Source: DASSQJ01 sp963730165 (GTDB taxonomy: Bacteria; Actinomycetota; Actinomycetes; Actinomycetales; Dermatophilaceae). Taken from it: DNA of 64,000 nt. Position 1 is the first letter of the stretch. Every line of letters begins with the position of its first letter. Both the position numbers and the translations under genes were made by a program. Location of the stretch: positions 248,001 through 312,000 of the forward strand of contig CAVSQS010000005.1 of NCBI GenBank assembly GCA_963730165.1. Reading direction: 5' to 3'. A model generated the notes under the pieces. That model did no database searches and had not been told where the DNA came from. It was given only the letters and a program-made list of their open reading frames with translations. This document shows, piece after piece, positions 1 to 8,204 of the stretch.

Positions 1-121
1 TACCTTTTTTACTTTCTCCTGACTAATTCCTTACCAATGGTCACCCTTGTCACAGGGATCCCACGAGTGGCCCCCAGCCGAGGCGGGAAGCGGTGGGCGC
101 AGTGGCACCGGGCAGCCGCGC
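1..121. other. AT-rich edge with no gene
   Basis: The first 60 bases are strikingly AT-rich against the rest of the window and carry a run of T near position 5-10. No start codon with coding potential follows. On the minus strand this stretch lies just past the stop of the PfkB kinase, so it could be that gene's 3' untranslated region or a foreign junction; I cannot tell which. Confidence 0.3.
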
Positions 122-1051
122 TCACGCGCCCGCGGCGGTGAGGAAGGCGTCGATCTCGGCGCGGCCGGGAGCGGTGTCGGGTCCGCGCCGGGTCACCTTG
201 ATGGCACCCGCCGCGTTCGCGCGCACCGCCGCGTCGGCCCAGGACGCACCCGCGAGTCGCTCCGCGAGGAGCACGCCCGTGTGCGTGTCGCCGGCCCCGT
301 TGGTGTCGACCGGTCGCTGCGGGTGGCCCGGCACGAACCGCTCCCGCTCGCCGCCCTCCCTGACCAGGCACCCGCGCGGGCCGTCACGGACGACGACGAC
401 CGCCCCCTCGGGCAGCAGCGACCCGACGACCTCGGCCGCCTCGCGGATGCCGCTGACGCCGGCGAGGGACTGGGACTCCTCGACGTTGCCCGTCCACACC
501 GCCGTGCGGGCCAGGACGGCGTCGCGTATCCCGGCCGGGACCTCGGCGAACGTCGCGCCGGGGTCGAGCACGACCTCGACACCGTCGGGCAGGGATGCCA
601 CCCACTCGACGAGCGGGTCCCGGGTGCGGCCGACGAGGCTGTAGCCGCTCACGCACACGAGGTCCCCCGGTACCGGACCCGAGGACGCGAGCGACTCCAC
701 GCTGATGTGGCGCTCGGCCCCCTGGGTCGTGACGAAGCTGCGCTCGGCCGTGGGCTCGACGAGCACGACGCAGACCCCGGTGTCGAGGTCCTCGACCGGC
801 GGTGAGGAGACCTCCACCCCTTCCGCGGCCAGCACCGAGCGGACGAGGTCGCCGTTCGGCCCCGTGCCGACCGACCCGGCGTGCACCGCCCGGGCACCCG
901 AGCGCGCCGCGGCGAGGAGGATCGTCACGGCGCCGCCCGCGTACCGGTGGTACGACCCCGCCATGACGTTGCCGCCGCGGGCGGGGAGCCGCGGCACCTC
1001 CATCACGGCGTCGACGAGGGCCTGCGCGGTGTGGATGACGCGGGGGGCCAT
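122..1051 (-). CDS. PfkB-family carbohydrate kinase
   Basis: Encodes about 309 residues of the ribokinase/PfkB fold, which phosphorylates a sugar or nucleoside with ATP in the cytoplasm. The second PfkB signature is clear near the C terminus: DTNGAGDTHTG, with the GAGD anion hole and catalytic Asp. The N-terminal glycine-rich substrate region reads GGNVMAGSYHRYAGGA. Length fits the family (about 300). The start chosen is ATG at 1051, because a TAGGGT box sits 7 nt upstream (1059-1064) and there is no ribosome binding site, which suggests a leaderless transcript; an upstream in-frame extension would overlap the next gene. It runs in the same direction as the tryptophan dioxygenase upstream but has its own promoter. 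The substrate is not evident from the sequence. Confidence 0.85.
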   Translation of the reverse strand: MAPRVIHTAQALVDAVMEVPRLPARGGNVMAGSYHRYAGGAVTILLAAARSGARAVHAGSVGTGPNGDLVRSVLAAEGVEVSSPPVEDLDTGVCVVLVEPTAERSFVTTQGAERHISVESLASSGPVPGDLVCVSGYSLVGRTRDPLVEWVASLPDGVEVVLDPGATFAEVPAGIRDAVLARTAVWTGNVEESQSLAGVSGIREAAEVVGSLLPEGAVVVVRDGPRGCLVREGGERERFVPGHPQRPVDTNGAGDTHTGVLLAERLAGASWADAAVRANAAGAIKVTRRGPDTAPGRAEIDAFLTAAGA

Positions 1052-1110
1052 GGGCGCGACCCTAGCCGCGCACCGCCACCGAGGCACCGGTCGCGGAGAG
1101 CGACACGGCC

Positions 1111-1980
1111 TCAGTCGACGCGGACACGGACCTCGTAGAGCTCGGGGAAGAAGGTGAGGTCGAGGGCCCGGCGCAGGAAGTCGACGCCGCTCGAGCCGCC
1201 CGTGCCGGTCTTGTGCCCGATGGTGCGGGTGACGACCTGCAGGTGGCGGAAGCGCCACTGCTGGAAGAGGTCCTCGATGTCGACGAGCTCCTCGCACGTC
1301 TCGTAGACCCCCCAGTGCCGCGCCGGCTCGGCGTAGACGTCCGCGACCACGTCGACGAGGCCGGGGTCGAGGCGGTACGGCTCGGTGACGTCGCGCCCGA
1401 GCACCGCCGCAGGCACGTCGTAGCCCCGGCGGGCCAGGTAGCGGAGGAACTCGTCGTAGAGGGTGGGCTCGGCGAGCAGCCGCTCGAGCGCGGCCCGCAC
1501 CGGCGGGTCGTGGTCGAACACCCGGACCATGTCGGCGTTCTTGTTGCCGAGCAGGAACTCCACCGCCCGGTACTGGTGGCTCTGGAATCCCGAGCTCGTC
1601 GCGAGGAAGGGCCGGATCTGCGCGTACTCGCTGGGCGTCAGGGTGGCGAGCACGTCCCACATCTCGACGAGCTGCTTCTGCACGTGCTTGACGCGCGCCA
1701 ACCGCTTCAGCGCCGGGGCCAGCTCATCGGCAGCGAGCAGCGAGCGCGCCGAGTGCAGCTCGTGGAGCAGCAGCTTCAACCAGAGCTCCGCCACCTGGTG
1801 CTGGACGATGAAGAGCATCTCGTCGTGCTGCGGTGGCTCGCTGCGCGGGTGCTGCGCCGACAGCAGCGTGTCGAGGTCGAGGTAGTCGCCGTACGACATG
1901 GCCTGCGCGAAGTCACGGGAGATCCCCTCCTCCAGCACTCGCCGGGCCCGGTCGACCGCCTCGTCGCTCATGCCCGGCAT
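1111..1980 (-). CDS. kynA: Tryptophan 2,3-dioxygenase
   Basis: Heme enzyme of 289 residues that opens the indole ring of L-tryptophan to give N-formylkynurenine, the first step of the kynurenine route. Family blocks are seen in order: DEMLFIVQHQVAELWLKLLL (about 54-73), the TSSGFQSHQYRAVEF block (about 128-142) and the C-terminal RFRHLQVVTRTIGHKTGTGG stretch followed by SSG, which carries the proximal heme histidine and the tryptophan-carboxylate loop. Length matches bacterial TDOs (about 280). No kynureninase or formamidase lies in the window, so the rest of the pathway must be elsewhere or absent. A second ATG six bases in (MSDEAV) is an alternative start. Confidence 0.95.
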   Translation of the reverse strand: MPGMSDEAVDRARRVLEEGISRDFAQAMSYGDYLDLDTLLSAQHPRSEPPQHDEMLFIVQHQVAELWLKLLLHELHSARSLLAADELAPALKRLARVKHVQKQLVEMWDVLATLTPSEYAQIRPFLATSSGFQSHQYRAVEFLLGNKNADMVRVFDHDPPVRAALERLLAEPTLYDEFLRYLARRGYDVPAAVLGRDVTEPYRLDPGLVDVVADVYAEPARHWGVYETCEELVDIEDLFQQWRFRHLQVVTRTIGHKTGTGGSSGVDFLRRALDLTFFPELYEVRVRVD

Positions 1981-2061
1981 TGTGCCCGCCCGCCGGCCCG
2001 GTGGCAGCCGCGGAGGACCACTCGCGGTGGCACCCGGCCGGGAGCCACCCGGCGGGGCTGG

Positions 2062-2586
2062 TCAGGGCGCGACCGACAGCCCCATGAGCGCGGCGTGCCC
2101 GGCGCCGTCGACCCGCACCGCCGCGAGTGCGGCGCCGGCCCGCAGTGCGTCCCGCACGGCGTCGTTCTCGGGCGAGGTCGAGAGGTAGGCGCGCTCGATC
2201 CCGCAGCGCAGCACCCATCCGGAGTCGTCGCACCGGAGGAAGAGCCCGCCCGGCGGCTCCTCGCGCACGACGTCGCCGCCGACCCAGACCCCGCCCTCGC
2301 GGGTCAGCGGCACGAAGGCCGGGCCGTGCTCGGCCTCGAGCCGGCGGACCTCCTCCTCGGTGACGTCGCCGCTCGGGTAGTGCTCGTCCGTCGGCAGGTC
2401 GGTGTAGTCGAGGTCGAGGTAGGCGTCGTCGGTGAGCTGCCAGGTGTCGACCGGCGCCACGCGCAGGAGGACCTCCTCACCGGTGATCCGGGCCACCAGC
2501 GGGGCCCAGACCGCGACCGCGACGAGCCCGAGCTGGACGGTGACCGCGACGGCGACCCGCGTCGTCCTCGTGGTCCTCGCCCTCAT
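2062..2586 (-). CDS. GDYXXLXY-type membrane-anchored protein
   Basis: 174 residues with one N-terminal membrane segment (about residues 11-31) and an extracytoplasmic domain. The motif region DDAYLDLDYTDLP looks like the GDYXXLXY motif that gives this family its provisional name, with the first Gly-Asp relaxed. It overlaps the stop of the DUF2157 gene by four bases (ATGA at 2583-2586), so the two are translationally coupled. In many bacteria the two domains occur together or as neighbours, and function is unknown. Family assignment comes from the motif plus this partner; confidence is moderate because the motif is not perfect. Confidence 0.65.
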   Translation of the reverse strand: MRARTTRTTRVAVAVTVQLGLVAVAVWAPLVARITGEEVLLRVAPVDTWQLTDDAYLDLDYTDLPTDEHYPSGDVTEEEVRRLEAEHGPAFVPLTREGGVWVGGDVVREEPPGGLFLRCDDSGWVLRCGIERAYLSTSPENDAVRDALRAGAALAAVRVDGAGHAALMGLSVAP

Positions 2587-3836
2587 GACGCGGCCTCCCG
2601 TCCCTCCCGGACGAGCCGTCGGCGCCCTCGGTCAGCGAGGATGCCGCTGCCGATGAGCACGACGCCGACGAGGAGGAAGAGCGCGGCGCCGGACATGATC
2701 TCGGAGAACACCGCCGTCGCCTGGACGGTGGTGAAGACGACGAGCGCCGCGGTGGCCGCCCACGTCATCCGGACCGAGTCGCGCATCCCGCCGAGCACCG
2801 CGTAGCCACTGGCGACCGCGAGGTACACGGCGACCGCGACGAAGGCTCGGGCCCACTCCCCCGCGGTGAGGTTGTCGAGCTCCGTGGTGTCGAAGCGCCA
2901 CAGCGAGAGTCCCACCGCGAGCGCGAGCGCGACGAGGGCGAGCCCGGTCTCGATCCGGTCGGTCCGGTCACCGCGCCACAGGGCGAGGCCGGCCGCGCCG
3001 GCCGCGACCGCGAGGCCCACCCAGAGGGCGAGCGACCCCTGCGGGTCCGCGCCGTCGTCGAACGGCAGCGCGGCGATGAACAGCCCGAGCAGCGCCAGGC
3101 CCGCACCGATCTCGCGCCACGGGATGGCGAACTGCGCGGTCCACCCCTGCTCGTCGGAGCCCCTCCGGTGCAGGACGCCGACCGCGACGGCGAGGACGCC
3201 GGCGGCCGCGATCGCCGTGGCACCGGCCACCATGCTCTCGTCGGCGTCCAGCACCTGCCACACGAACCAGAAGGCCGACAGCGCGATGCCGAGGACGAGC
3301 GCAGCCAGGCCGCGCACCGCGTAGGCGTAGAGCAGTGCGCCCGCGGCCCACGCGCCGACGAGCAACGGCCCGTAGTCGGAGGTCTGGAGGCTCTGTGCGG
3401 CCTGGAAGACGACCGCCCCGAAGGCTGCCGCCGCGAGCAGCCGCACCGCGCCGAGGACCGGAGCCGGCACCGTTCCGGCGTGCTCGCGCCTCCGGGCGAG
3501 CAGCTCGGCGGCGACGACGAGCCCGAGCCAGACGGCGACCATGAGGAGGAAGCGCACGAGCGGCGACATCCGGTCGAGGTTGGACGCGACGAGCCAGATG
3601 AGACCGAGCCCGACGAAGAGCGAGCCCACCGTCAGGATGATCCGGGCGAGCGTGACCCGTCGGTGGACGACGTAGCGGTCGCGGATGGCCGCGCCCGTCG
3701 CGTCGTCGACCAGCCCCTCCGCCCGCCAGAGCTCGACCTGCCGGTCGAGCCACTGGACCTGGGCCGGGGTCGCCGGGACCCGCTGCGGCTCCGTTCTCGG
3801 GGGGGCGGTCTGTCCGGTGACGGGTGGTGCGGTCAT
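2583..3836 (-). CDS. DUF2157 polytopic membrane protein
   Basis: 417 residues. A short soluble N-terminal part (about 1-65, with QVQWLDRQVELWRAEGLVDD) is followed by some eleven or twelve hydrophobic segments, the layout of DUF2157 proteins. The start at 3836 is supported by GAGGAG nine bases upstream; a longer reading exists but would lack a binding site. The downstream GDYXXLXY gene overlaps by four bases. Function is unknown; the pair probably forms one membrane complex (inference). An imperfect palindrome at 3912-3927 lies where its promoter would be. Confidence 0.8.
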   Translation of the reverse strand: MTAPPVTGQTAPPRTEPQRVPATPAQVQWLDRQVELWRAEGLVDDATGAAIRDRYVVHRRVTLARIILTVGSLFVGLGLIWLVASNLDRMSPLVRFLLMVAVWLGLVVAAELLARRREHAGTVPAPVLGAVRLLAAAAFGAVVFQAAQSLQTSDYGPLLVGAWAAGALLYAYAVRGLAALVLGIALSAFWFVWQVLDADESMVAGATAIAAAGVLAVAVGVLHRRGSDEQGWTAQFAIPWREIGAGLALLGLFIAALPFDDGADPQGSLALWVGLAVAAGAAGLALWRGDRTDRIETGLALVALALAVGLSLWRFDTTELDNLTAGEWARAFVAVAVYLAVASGYAVLGGMRDSVRMTWAATAALVVFTTVQATAVFSEIMSGAALFLLVGVVLIGSGILADRGRRRLVREGREAAS

Positions 3837-3911
3837 CGCGTGCTCCTCGGTGAGGGCCAGGCACCCACGCTGGTGCACCTCCATCGTCCCGCCGTGCGGG
3901 GGCACGCGCCA

Positions 3912-3927
3912 TGAGTACCGTCACTCA
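3912..3927. promoter_or_regulatory. TetR-like palindrome upstream of DUF2157 operon
   Basis: TGAGT and ACTCA arms (5 bp) are separated by six bases, giving TGAGTgacggtACTCA on the minus strand. This resembles operators of TetR-family repressors. It lies 76-91 nt upstream of the DUF2157 start. No TetR gene is near, so a regulator would act from elsewhere. Confidence 0.35.
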
Positions 3928-3981
3928 GGTGGGTCGGCGGCCCCCCACCCGGGGCGATGGCCGGGAGGGCCGGGCCCCCGC

Positions 3982-4824
3982 TCAGGCGTGGTTGAAGGTG
4001 TCGGGGTTGGGGCCGGTGCGGAAGCCGCGGTCGAGCGCCGCGATCGCCTCGAGGTCCGCTCCCGTGAGGGTCAGGTCGGCCGCCTCGAGGTTCTCGACGA
4101 TCCGGGAGGGCGTCACCGACTTCGGGATGACGACGAGGTCGTTCGCGAGGTGCCACGCGATGACCACCTGGGCCGGCGTCGCCCCGTGCTCCTGGGCGAT
4201 CCGGCCGACGACCTCGTCGTCGAGCACCTGCCGCCCCGAGGCCAAGGGGCTCCACGACTCGGTGACGACACCGTGTTCGGCGTCGAAGGCGCGCAGCGCC
4301 GCCTGCTGGAGGTAGGGGTGGCACTCGACCTGGTTGATGGCGGGCCACTCGCCGGTCTCGTCCCCGAGGCGCTGGAGGTGCTCGGCGTGGAAGTTCGACA
4401 CCCCGATGACCCGCACGCGACCGCTGTCACGGATCTCCTGGAAGGTGCGCCAGGTCTCGACGAACCGGTCCTGCCTGGGCACCGGCCAGTGGATGAGCAG
4501 GAGATCGAGGACGTCGAGGCCGAGACGCTCCATCGAGGCGTCGACGGCGCGCAGCGTCCGGTCACGGCCGTGGTCGTCGTTCCACACCTTCGTCGTGATG
4601 AACACCTCCTCGCGGGGGATGCCCGACTCGGCGACGGCACGCCCCACGGCCCGCTCGTTCCCGTAGAGCTTGGCGGTGTCGACGTGGCGGTAGCCGGCCT
4701 CGAGGGCGGCGCGGACGGCGGGCAGCGCCTCGTCGTCGGGCACCTGCCAGACGCCGAAGCCGAGGGTGGGGATCTCGACGGGGCCGGTCGGGGTGGTCAG
4801 GGGGGTGGTGGTCACGGACGGCAT
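3982..4824 (-). CDS. Aldo/keto reductase
   Basis: 280-residue NADPH-dependent carbonyl reductase of the AKR superfamily ((beta/alpha)8 barrel), similar in layout to 2,5-diketo-D-gluconate reductases. The catalytic tetrad is visible: Asp and Tyr in HVDTAKLYGNE, Lys in ITTKVWN, His in LLLIHWP. The VIPKS coenzyme-binding motif is near residue 225. Start ATG at 4824 gives the usual MPSVTTTPL-type N terminus. It stands between the DUF2157 operon and a broken EamA gene, with no clear partner. The physiological substrate cannot be inferred. Confidence 0.9.
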   Translation of the reverse strand: MPSVTTTPLTTPTGPVEIPTLGFGVWQVPDDEALPAVRAALEAGYRHVDTAKLYGNERAVGRAVAESGIPREEVFITTKVWNDDHGRDRTLRAVDASMERLGLDVLDLLLIHWPVPRQDRFVETWRTFQEIRDSGRVRVIGVSNFHAEHLQRLGDETGEWPAINQVECHPYLQQAALRAFDAEHGVVTESWSPLASGRQVLDDEVVGRIAQEHGATPAQVVIAWHLANDLVVIPKSVTPSRIVENLEAADLTLTGADLEAIAALDRGFRTGPNPDTFNHA

Positions 4825-4839
4825 CCCTCCACGGTAGGC

Positions 4840-5279
4840 GGCTCCACCCCCGCAGCGGCCGGACGGTGCGCGGAGCCCGGTACGGCCGGAGGGCAGCGAC
4901 GGTGGCGACCGCGGCCCTCCGTAGGGGCTCCTGGGCCACGAGCACGCCTCCCAGCGTGAGCAGGACCGCCGCCAGGTGCACCGGACCGAAGACCTCGCCG
5001 AGCAGCAGGACTCCCGCCGTGGTCCGACGACCGGGTTGAGGAGACCGGCGACGGCGGCCGCTCCGGCGTCCATCCGGGTCAGCCCACGGAACCAGAGCAC
5101 GTAGCCGAGGAGCGTCCCCGCGAGGCCGAGCCGGGCGGTCACCCTGACGACGAGCGGCGAGAGGGCCGTGACCGTCGAGGCCAGGCCGCTCGGGAGCCGT
5201 GGGCGGCGACGTGGAGGAGGCCGAAGAAGACGGCGTGGTTGAGCGTGCCGAGCACGATGGAAGAGACTTCAACTTCCAT
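4840..5279 (-). pseudogene. EamA/DMT-type exporter, decayed remnant
   Basis: Pieces of an EamA (drug/metabolite transporter) protein are found in three reading frames. From ATG at 5279 the frame reads MEVEVSSIVLGTLNHAVFFG and LLHVAAHG; a second frame gives TARLGLAGTLLGYVLWFRGL and a third TTAGVLLLGEVFGPVHLAAV followed by LLTLGGVLVAQEP. Typical EamA proteins have about 300 residues and ten membrane segments; here only about 140 codons remain, so the central part has been deleted as well as frameshifted. It is divergent from a MarR regulator, the usual partner of such exporters, and both start codons lie in one palindrome. Confidence 0.65.
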
Positions 5280-5783
5280 GGAAACCAAGGTCGAGTCATC
5301 GACCACGTCGGCACCGTCCACGAGCAGTGGCGCTCCGAGCTCCCGGACCTCGACAGCACCCCGGTGCTCGTCATCGGACGCATCCACCGGATCGCCGCGG
5401 CGCTGACGCCCGAGCTGACCGCCGGCTACGCGGACTTCGGCCTCGGCGAGGGCGAGTTCGACGTGCTCGCCACCCTCCACCGCCAGGGCGACCCCTTCGA
5501 GATCACTCCCTCGGCCCTCGCCGAGCGCACGATGGTGACCTCGGGTGCGGTGAGCAAGCGGCTGGACCGGCTCGAGGCCCGTGGGCTCGTGGAGCGCCGC
5601 CCCAGTCCCGCGGACGGGCGCTCGCGGACGGTCCGGCTCACCGAGGACGGCCGCGACCTCATCGACGCGGCGATGACGGCTCACGTCGCCAACGAGGCGC
5701 GCCTGCTCTCCGCGCTCGGCCCCCGCGACCGGGAGGCGCTGGCCCGTCTCCTCGGTCGCCCGGCCCAGTCGCTCGGCACCTGA
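5235..5783 (+). CDS. MarR-family transcriptional regulator
   Basis: Winged-helix repressor of the MarR family. The core starts at SELPDLDSTPVLVIGRIHRI and contains the recognition region PSALAERTMVTSGAVSKRLD followed by RLEARGLVERRPSPADGRS, the classic wing. The in-frame GTG at 5235 is a formal start, but the better N terminus would come from ATG at 5278 (METKVE...), which is out of frame: restoring a single base near 5294-5296 joins METKVE to VIDHVGTVHEQW, a normal MarR beginning. So a one-base deletion is likely. It is divergent from the EamA remnant and probably controlled it through the palindrome at 5274-5283. Confidence 0.8.
   Translation: MVERAEHDGRDFNFHGNQGRVIDHVGTVHEQWRSELPDLDSTPVLVIGRIHRIAAALTPELTAGYADFGLGEGEFDVLATLHRQGDPFEITPSALAERTMVTSGAVSKRLDRLEARGLVERRPSPADGRSRTVRLTEDGRDLIDAAMTAHVANEARLLSALGPRDREALARLLGRPAQSLGT
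5274..5283. promoter_or_regulatory. Palindrome covering both divergent start codons
   Basis: TTCCATGGAA is a perfect 10-bp palindrome. Its central CATG supplies an ATG on both strands: for the EamA remnant at 5279 (minus) and for the likely original MarR start at 5278 (plus). A MarR dimer bound here would block both genes. Confidence 0.5.
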
Positions 5784-5919
5784 CCCCGCACGCCCCGCGT
5801 GCACCCCTCCCCCGGCCCCGTGACCGCTCGCCGAGCACGGGGAGCCGCCCGCGGACCAGCGGGGACGCCCGTGCCGCCCGCACCGGAGCGGTCGCCTGCG
5901 TACCGATAGAGTCCCAGCC

Positions 5920-7701
5920 ATGGCCATCAGCAAGGTCCTCATCGCGAACCGGGGCGAGATCGCCGTGCGCATCGCCCGCGCCTGCGCCGACCACGGGATC
6001 GGGTCCGTGGCGGTCTACGCCGACCCCGACCGGGACTCCCTGCACGTGCAGGTCGCCGACGAGGCCTACGCCCTCGGCGGGTCCACCCCGGGGGACTCGT
6101 ACCTGCTCCAGGACAAGCTGATCGAGGTCGCCCACCAGGCCGGCGCCGACGCCGTCCACCCCGGCTACGGCTTCCTCGCCGAGAACGCCGGCTTCGCGCA
6201 GAAGGTCCTCGACTCCGGGCTCGTGTGGATCGGTCCGGGACCGGAGGCCATCGACTCCCTCGGCGACAAGGTCAAGGCCCGCCACATCGCGATGGCGGCC
6301 AACGCCCCGCTCGTCCCGGGAACCGCCGACCCGGTGTCCGGCCCCGACGAGGTCGTCGCGTTCGCCGAGGAGCACGGGCTGCCGGTGGCGATCAAGGCGG
6401 CGTACGGCGGCGGCGGTCGCGGGCTCAAGGTGGCCCGCACCATGGAGGAGATCCCCGAGCTCTACGACTCGGCGGTGCGCGAGGCGGTCACCGCCTTCGG
6501 CCGGGGCGAGTGCTTCGTCGAGCGCTTCCTCGACCACCCGCGACACGTCGAGACCCAGTGCATCGCCGACCAGCACGGCAACGTCGTCGTCGTCTCCACC
6601 CGCGACTGCTCGCTGCAGCGCCGCAACCAGAAGCTCGTCGAGGAGGCGCCGGCGCCCTTCCTCAGCGAGGCCCAGCACACCGAGCTGCTGCGGGCCAGCA
6701 AGGAGATCCTCAAGAAGGCCGGGTACGTCGGGGCCGGCACCTGCGAGTTCCTCGTCGGCCCGGCGGGTGACATCTCCTTCCTCGAGGTCAACACCCGTCT
6801 CCAGGTCGAGCACCCGGTCTCCGAGGAGGTCACCGGCATCGACCTGGTCCGCGAGCAGTTCCGCGTCGCCGACGGCGAGCGGCTCGACTACCCCGACCCC
6901 GAGCCGCACGCGCACTCCATCGAGTTCCGCATCAACGGCGAGGACGCCGGACGGGGCTTCCTGCCCGCCCCGGGCACGGTGACGCGGATGGTCGTCCCCC
7001 AGGGGCCCGGGGTCCGCTGGGACGCCGGCATCGTCGAGGGCGACACGGTCGCCGGGGCGTTCGACTCGATGATCGCCAAGCTCGTCGTCACCGGCCACAC
7101 CCGGCCCCAGGCCCTCGAGCGGGCCCGCCGTGCGCTCGACGAGCTCGTCATCGAGGGGATGCCGACCGTCACCCCGTTCCACCGCAAGGTCGTCAGGGAC
7201 CCGGCGTTCGCGCCCACCGGGGAGGAGCCCTTCAGCGTCCACACCCGGTGGATCGAGACCGAGTTCGACAACGACATCGAGCCCTACGCCGGCCCGCACG
7301 GTGACGCGCACGAGCCCGAGGAGCGCCACACCGTCGTCGTCGAGGTCGGCGGCAAGCGGCTCGAGGTGTCGGTGCCCGGTGGCCTATCCCTGGGTGGCCA
7401 CGGCGGCGGGTCGGCGAAGAAGAAGGCGCCCCGGCGCTCCGGCGGCTCGACGTCGGGGGGCGGCGCGTCGGGCGACTCCCTCACCGCCCCGATGCAGGGC
7501 ACGATCGTCAAGATCGCCGTCGACGAGGGAGCCACCGTCGCCGCGGGTGACCTCGTCGTCGTCCTCGAGGCGATGAAGATGGAGCAGCCGATCACGGCGC
7601 ACAAGGCCGGCACCGTCACCGGGCTCAAGGCCGAGGTCGGTGCCACCGTCACCAACGGTGCCGTCCTCTGCGAGATCGCCGACGCTCCCCCGGAGTCCTG
7701 A
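5920..7701 (+). CDS. Acetyl/propionyl-CoA carboxylase alpha chain (biotin carboxylase + BCCP)
   Basis: 593 residues combining an ATP-grasp biotin carboxylase and a C-terminal biotinyl domain. Seen are KVLIANRGEIAVRIARA at the N terminus, the ATP-binding glycine loop AAYGGGGRGLKVA (about 161-173), the catalytic EVNTRLQVEHPVSEE block (about 288-302) and the biotin site EAMKMEQ near residue 551. A Gly/Ser/Lys-rich linker (about 490-530) separates the domains. It charges biotin with CO2 and passes it to a separate carboxyltransferase beta chain that is not in this window. A TAGAGT box lies 7 nt before the ATG (5907-5912), so the transcript is probably leaderless. Actinobacteria use such subunits for malonyl-CoA and methylmalonyl-CoA supply. 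Confidence 0.95.
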   Translation: MAISKVLIANRGEIAVRIARACADHGIGSVAVYADPDRDSLHVQVADEAYALGGSTPGDSYLLQDKLIEVAHQAGADAVHPGYGFLAENAGFAQKVLDSGLVWIGPGPEAIDSLGDKVKARHIAMAANAPLVPGTADPVSGPDEVVAFAEEHGLPVAIKAAYGGGGRGLKVARTMEEIPELYDSAVREAVTAFGRGECFVERFLDHPRHVETQCIADQHGNVVVVSTRDCSLQRRNQKLVEEAPAPFLSEAQHTELLRASKEILKKAGYVGAGTCEFLVGPAGDISFLEVNTRLQVEHPVSEEVTGIDLVREQFRVADGERLDYPDPEPHAHSIEFRINGEDAGRGFLPAPGTVTRMVVPQGPGVRWDAGIVEGDTVAGAFDSMIAKLVVTGHTRPQALERARRALDELVIEGMPTVTPFHRKVVRDPAFAPTGEEPFSVHTRWIETEFDNDIEPYAGPHGDAHEPEERHTVVVEVGGKRLEVSVPGGLSLGGHGGGSAKKKAPRRSGGSTSGGGASGDSLTAPMQGTIVKIAVDEGATVAAGDLVVVLEAMKMEQPITAHKAGTVTGLKAEVGATVTNGAVLCEIADAPPES

Positions 7702-7723
7702 GCCCGCCGAGGGTCAGCCGGCC

Positions 7724-8122
7724 TCAGGGCGCCGGAGGCTCCCCGGGGGTCATCGGGGCCGGGTCGTCCTCGAAGCGGCGGGGCTGCGGGTCGTCGCTCG
7801 TCCCGGGCAGCGGGTTGGGCGCCGGCGCCTCGAACCGCTCGTGGGGGTGCCAGGGCTCGTCGGTGTCGGGGTCGGGGTCCTCGAGGTCGGCGGCGGGGGG
7901 TGGGGGCAGCGGCCGCAGCGGGATCCCCAACCCGGAGCGCAGCGCCGCGCTGCCCTTGTCGATGTACCGGCCGTGCCGGGGCGCCGCCCGCCCACGGACG
8001 AAGTCCTCGACGGTGTCCGCGACCCGGCGGGCGTCCTCCGGGTGCTGCTTGGCGTAGTCCCTGACCCTCGTCACCGCCGTCGCCATCACGGCGACGACCG
8101 TGGCCGCACGGACCTTCTTCAC
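7724..8122 (-). CDS. Hypothetical protein with acidic proline-rich tail
   Basis: 132 residues of unknown function. The N-terminal part is Lys/Ala-rich and mostly helical (KKVRAATVVAVMATAVTRVR, then DYAKQHPEDARRVADTVEDF). A middle stretch RYIDKGSAALRSGLGI resembles the repeats of small actinobacterial antitoxin-like proteins, too weakly for a call. The last 60 residues are rich in Pro, Asp and Glu and likely disordered. The start is GTG at 8122 because GGAGG stands 6 nt upstream; a longer ATG reading from 8164 lacks such support. It lies tail to tail with the carboxylase gene. Confidence 0.6.
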   Translation of the reverse strand: MKKVRAATVVAVMATAVTRVRDYAKQHPEDARRVADTVEDFVRGRAAPRHGRYIDKGSAALRSGLGIPLRPLPPPPAADLEDPDPDTDEPWHPHERFEAPAPNPLPGTSDDPQPRRFEDDPAPMTPGEPPAP

Positions 8123-8204
8123 GGCATCCCTCCACGTGGTGCGCTCGTCACTGTCGAGCCCCATCCTGCCCGCACGGACGGCGCAGGGGGTCCCGGCACG
8201 GCGC

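Noticed and set aside
47..4959. Very long open frames opposite the kinase, dioxygenase and DUF2157 genes
   Set aside because: They are Arg/Gly/Pro-rich antisense frames expected at over 70% GC and show no family motifs; the opposite-strand genes have full signatures.
7724..8122. Antitoxin of a toxin-antitoxin pair
   Set aside because: Similarity to small antitoxin-like proteins is weak and no toxin gene is adjacent.
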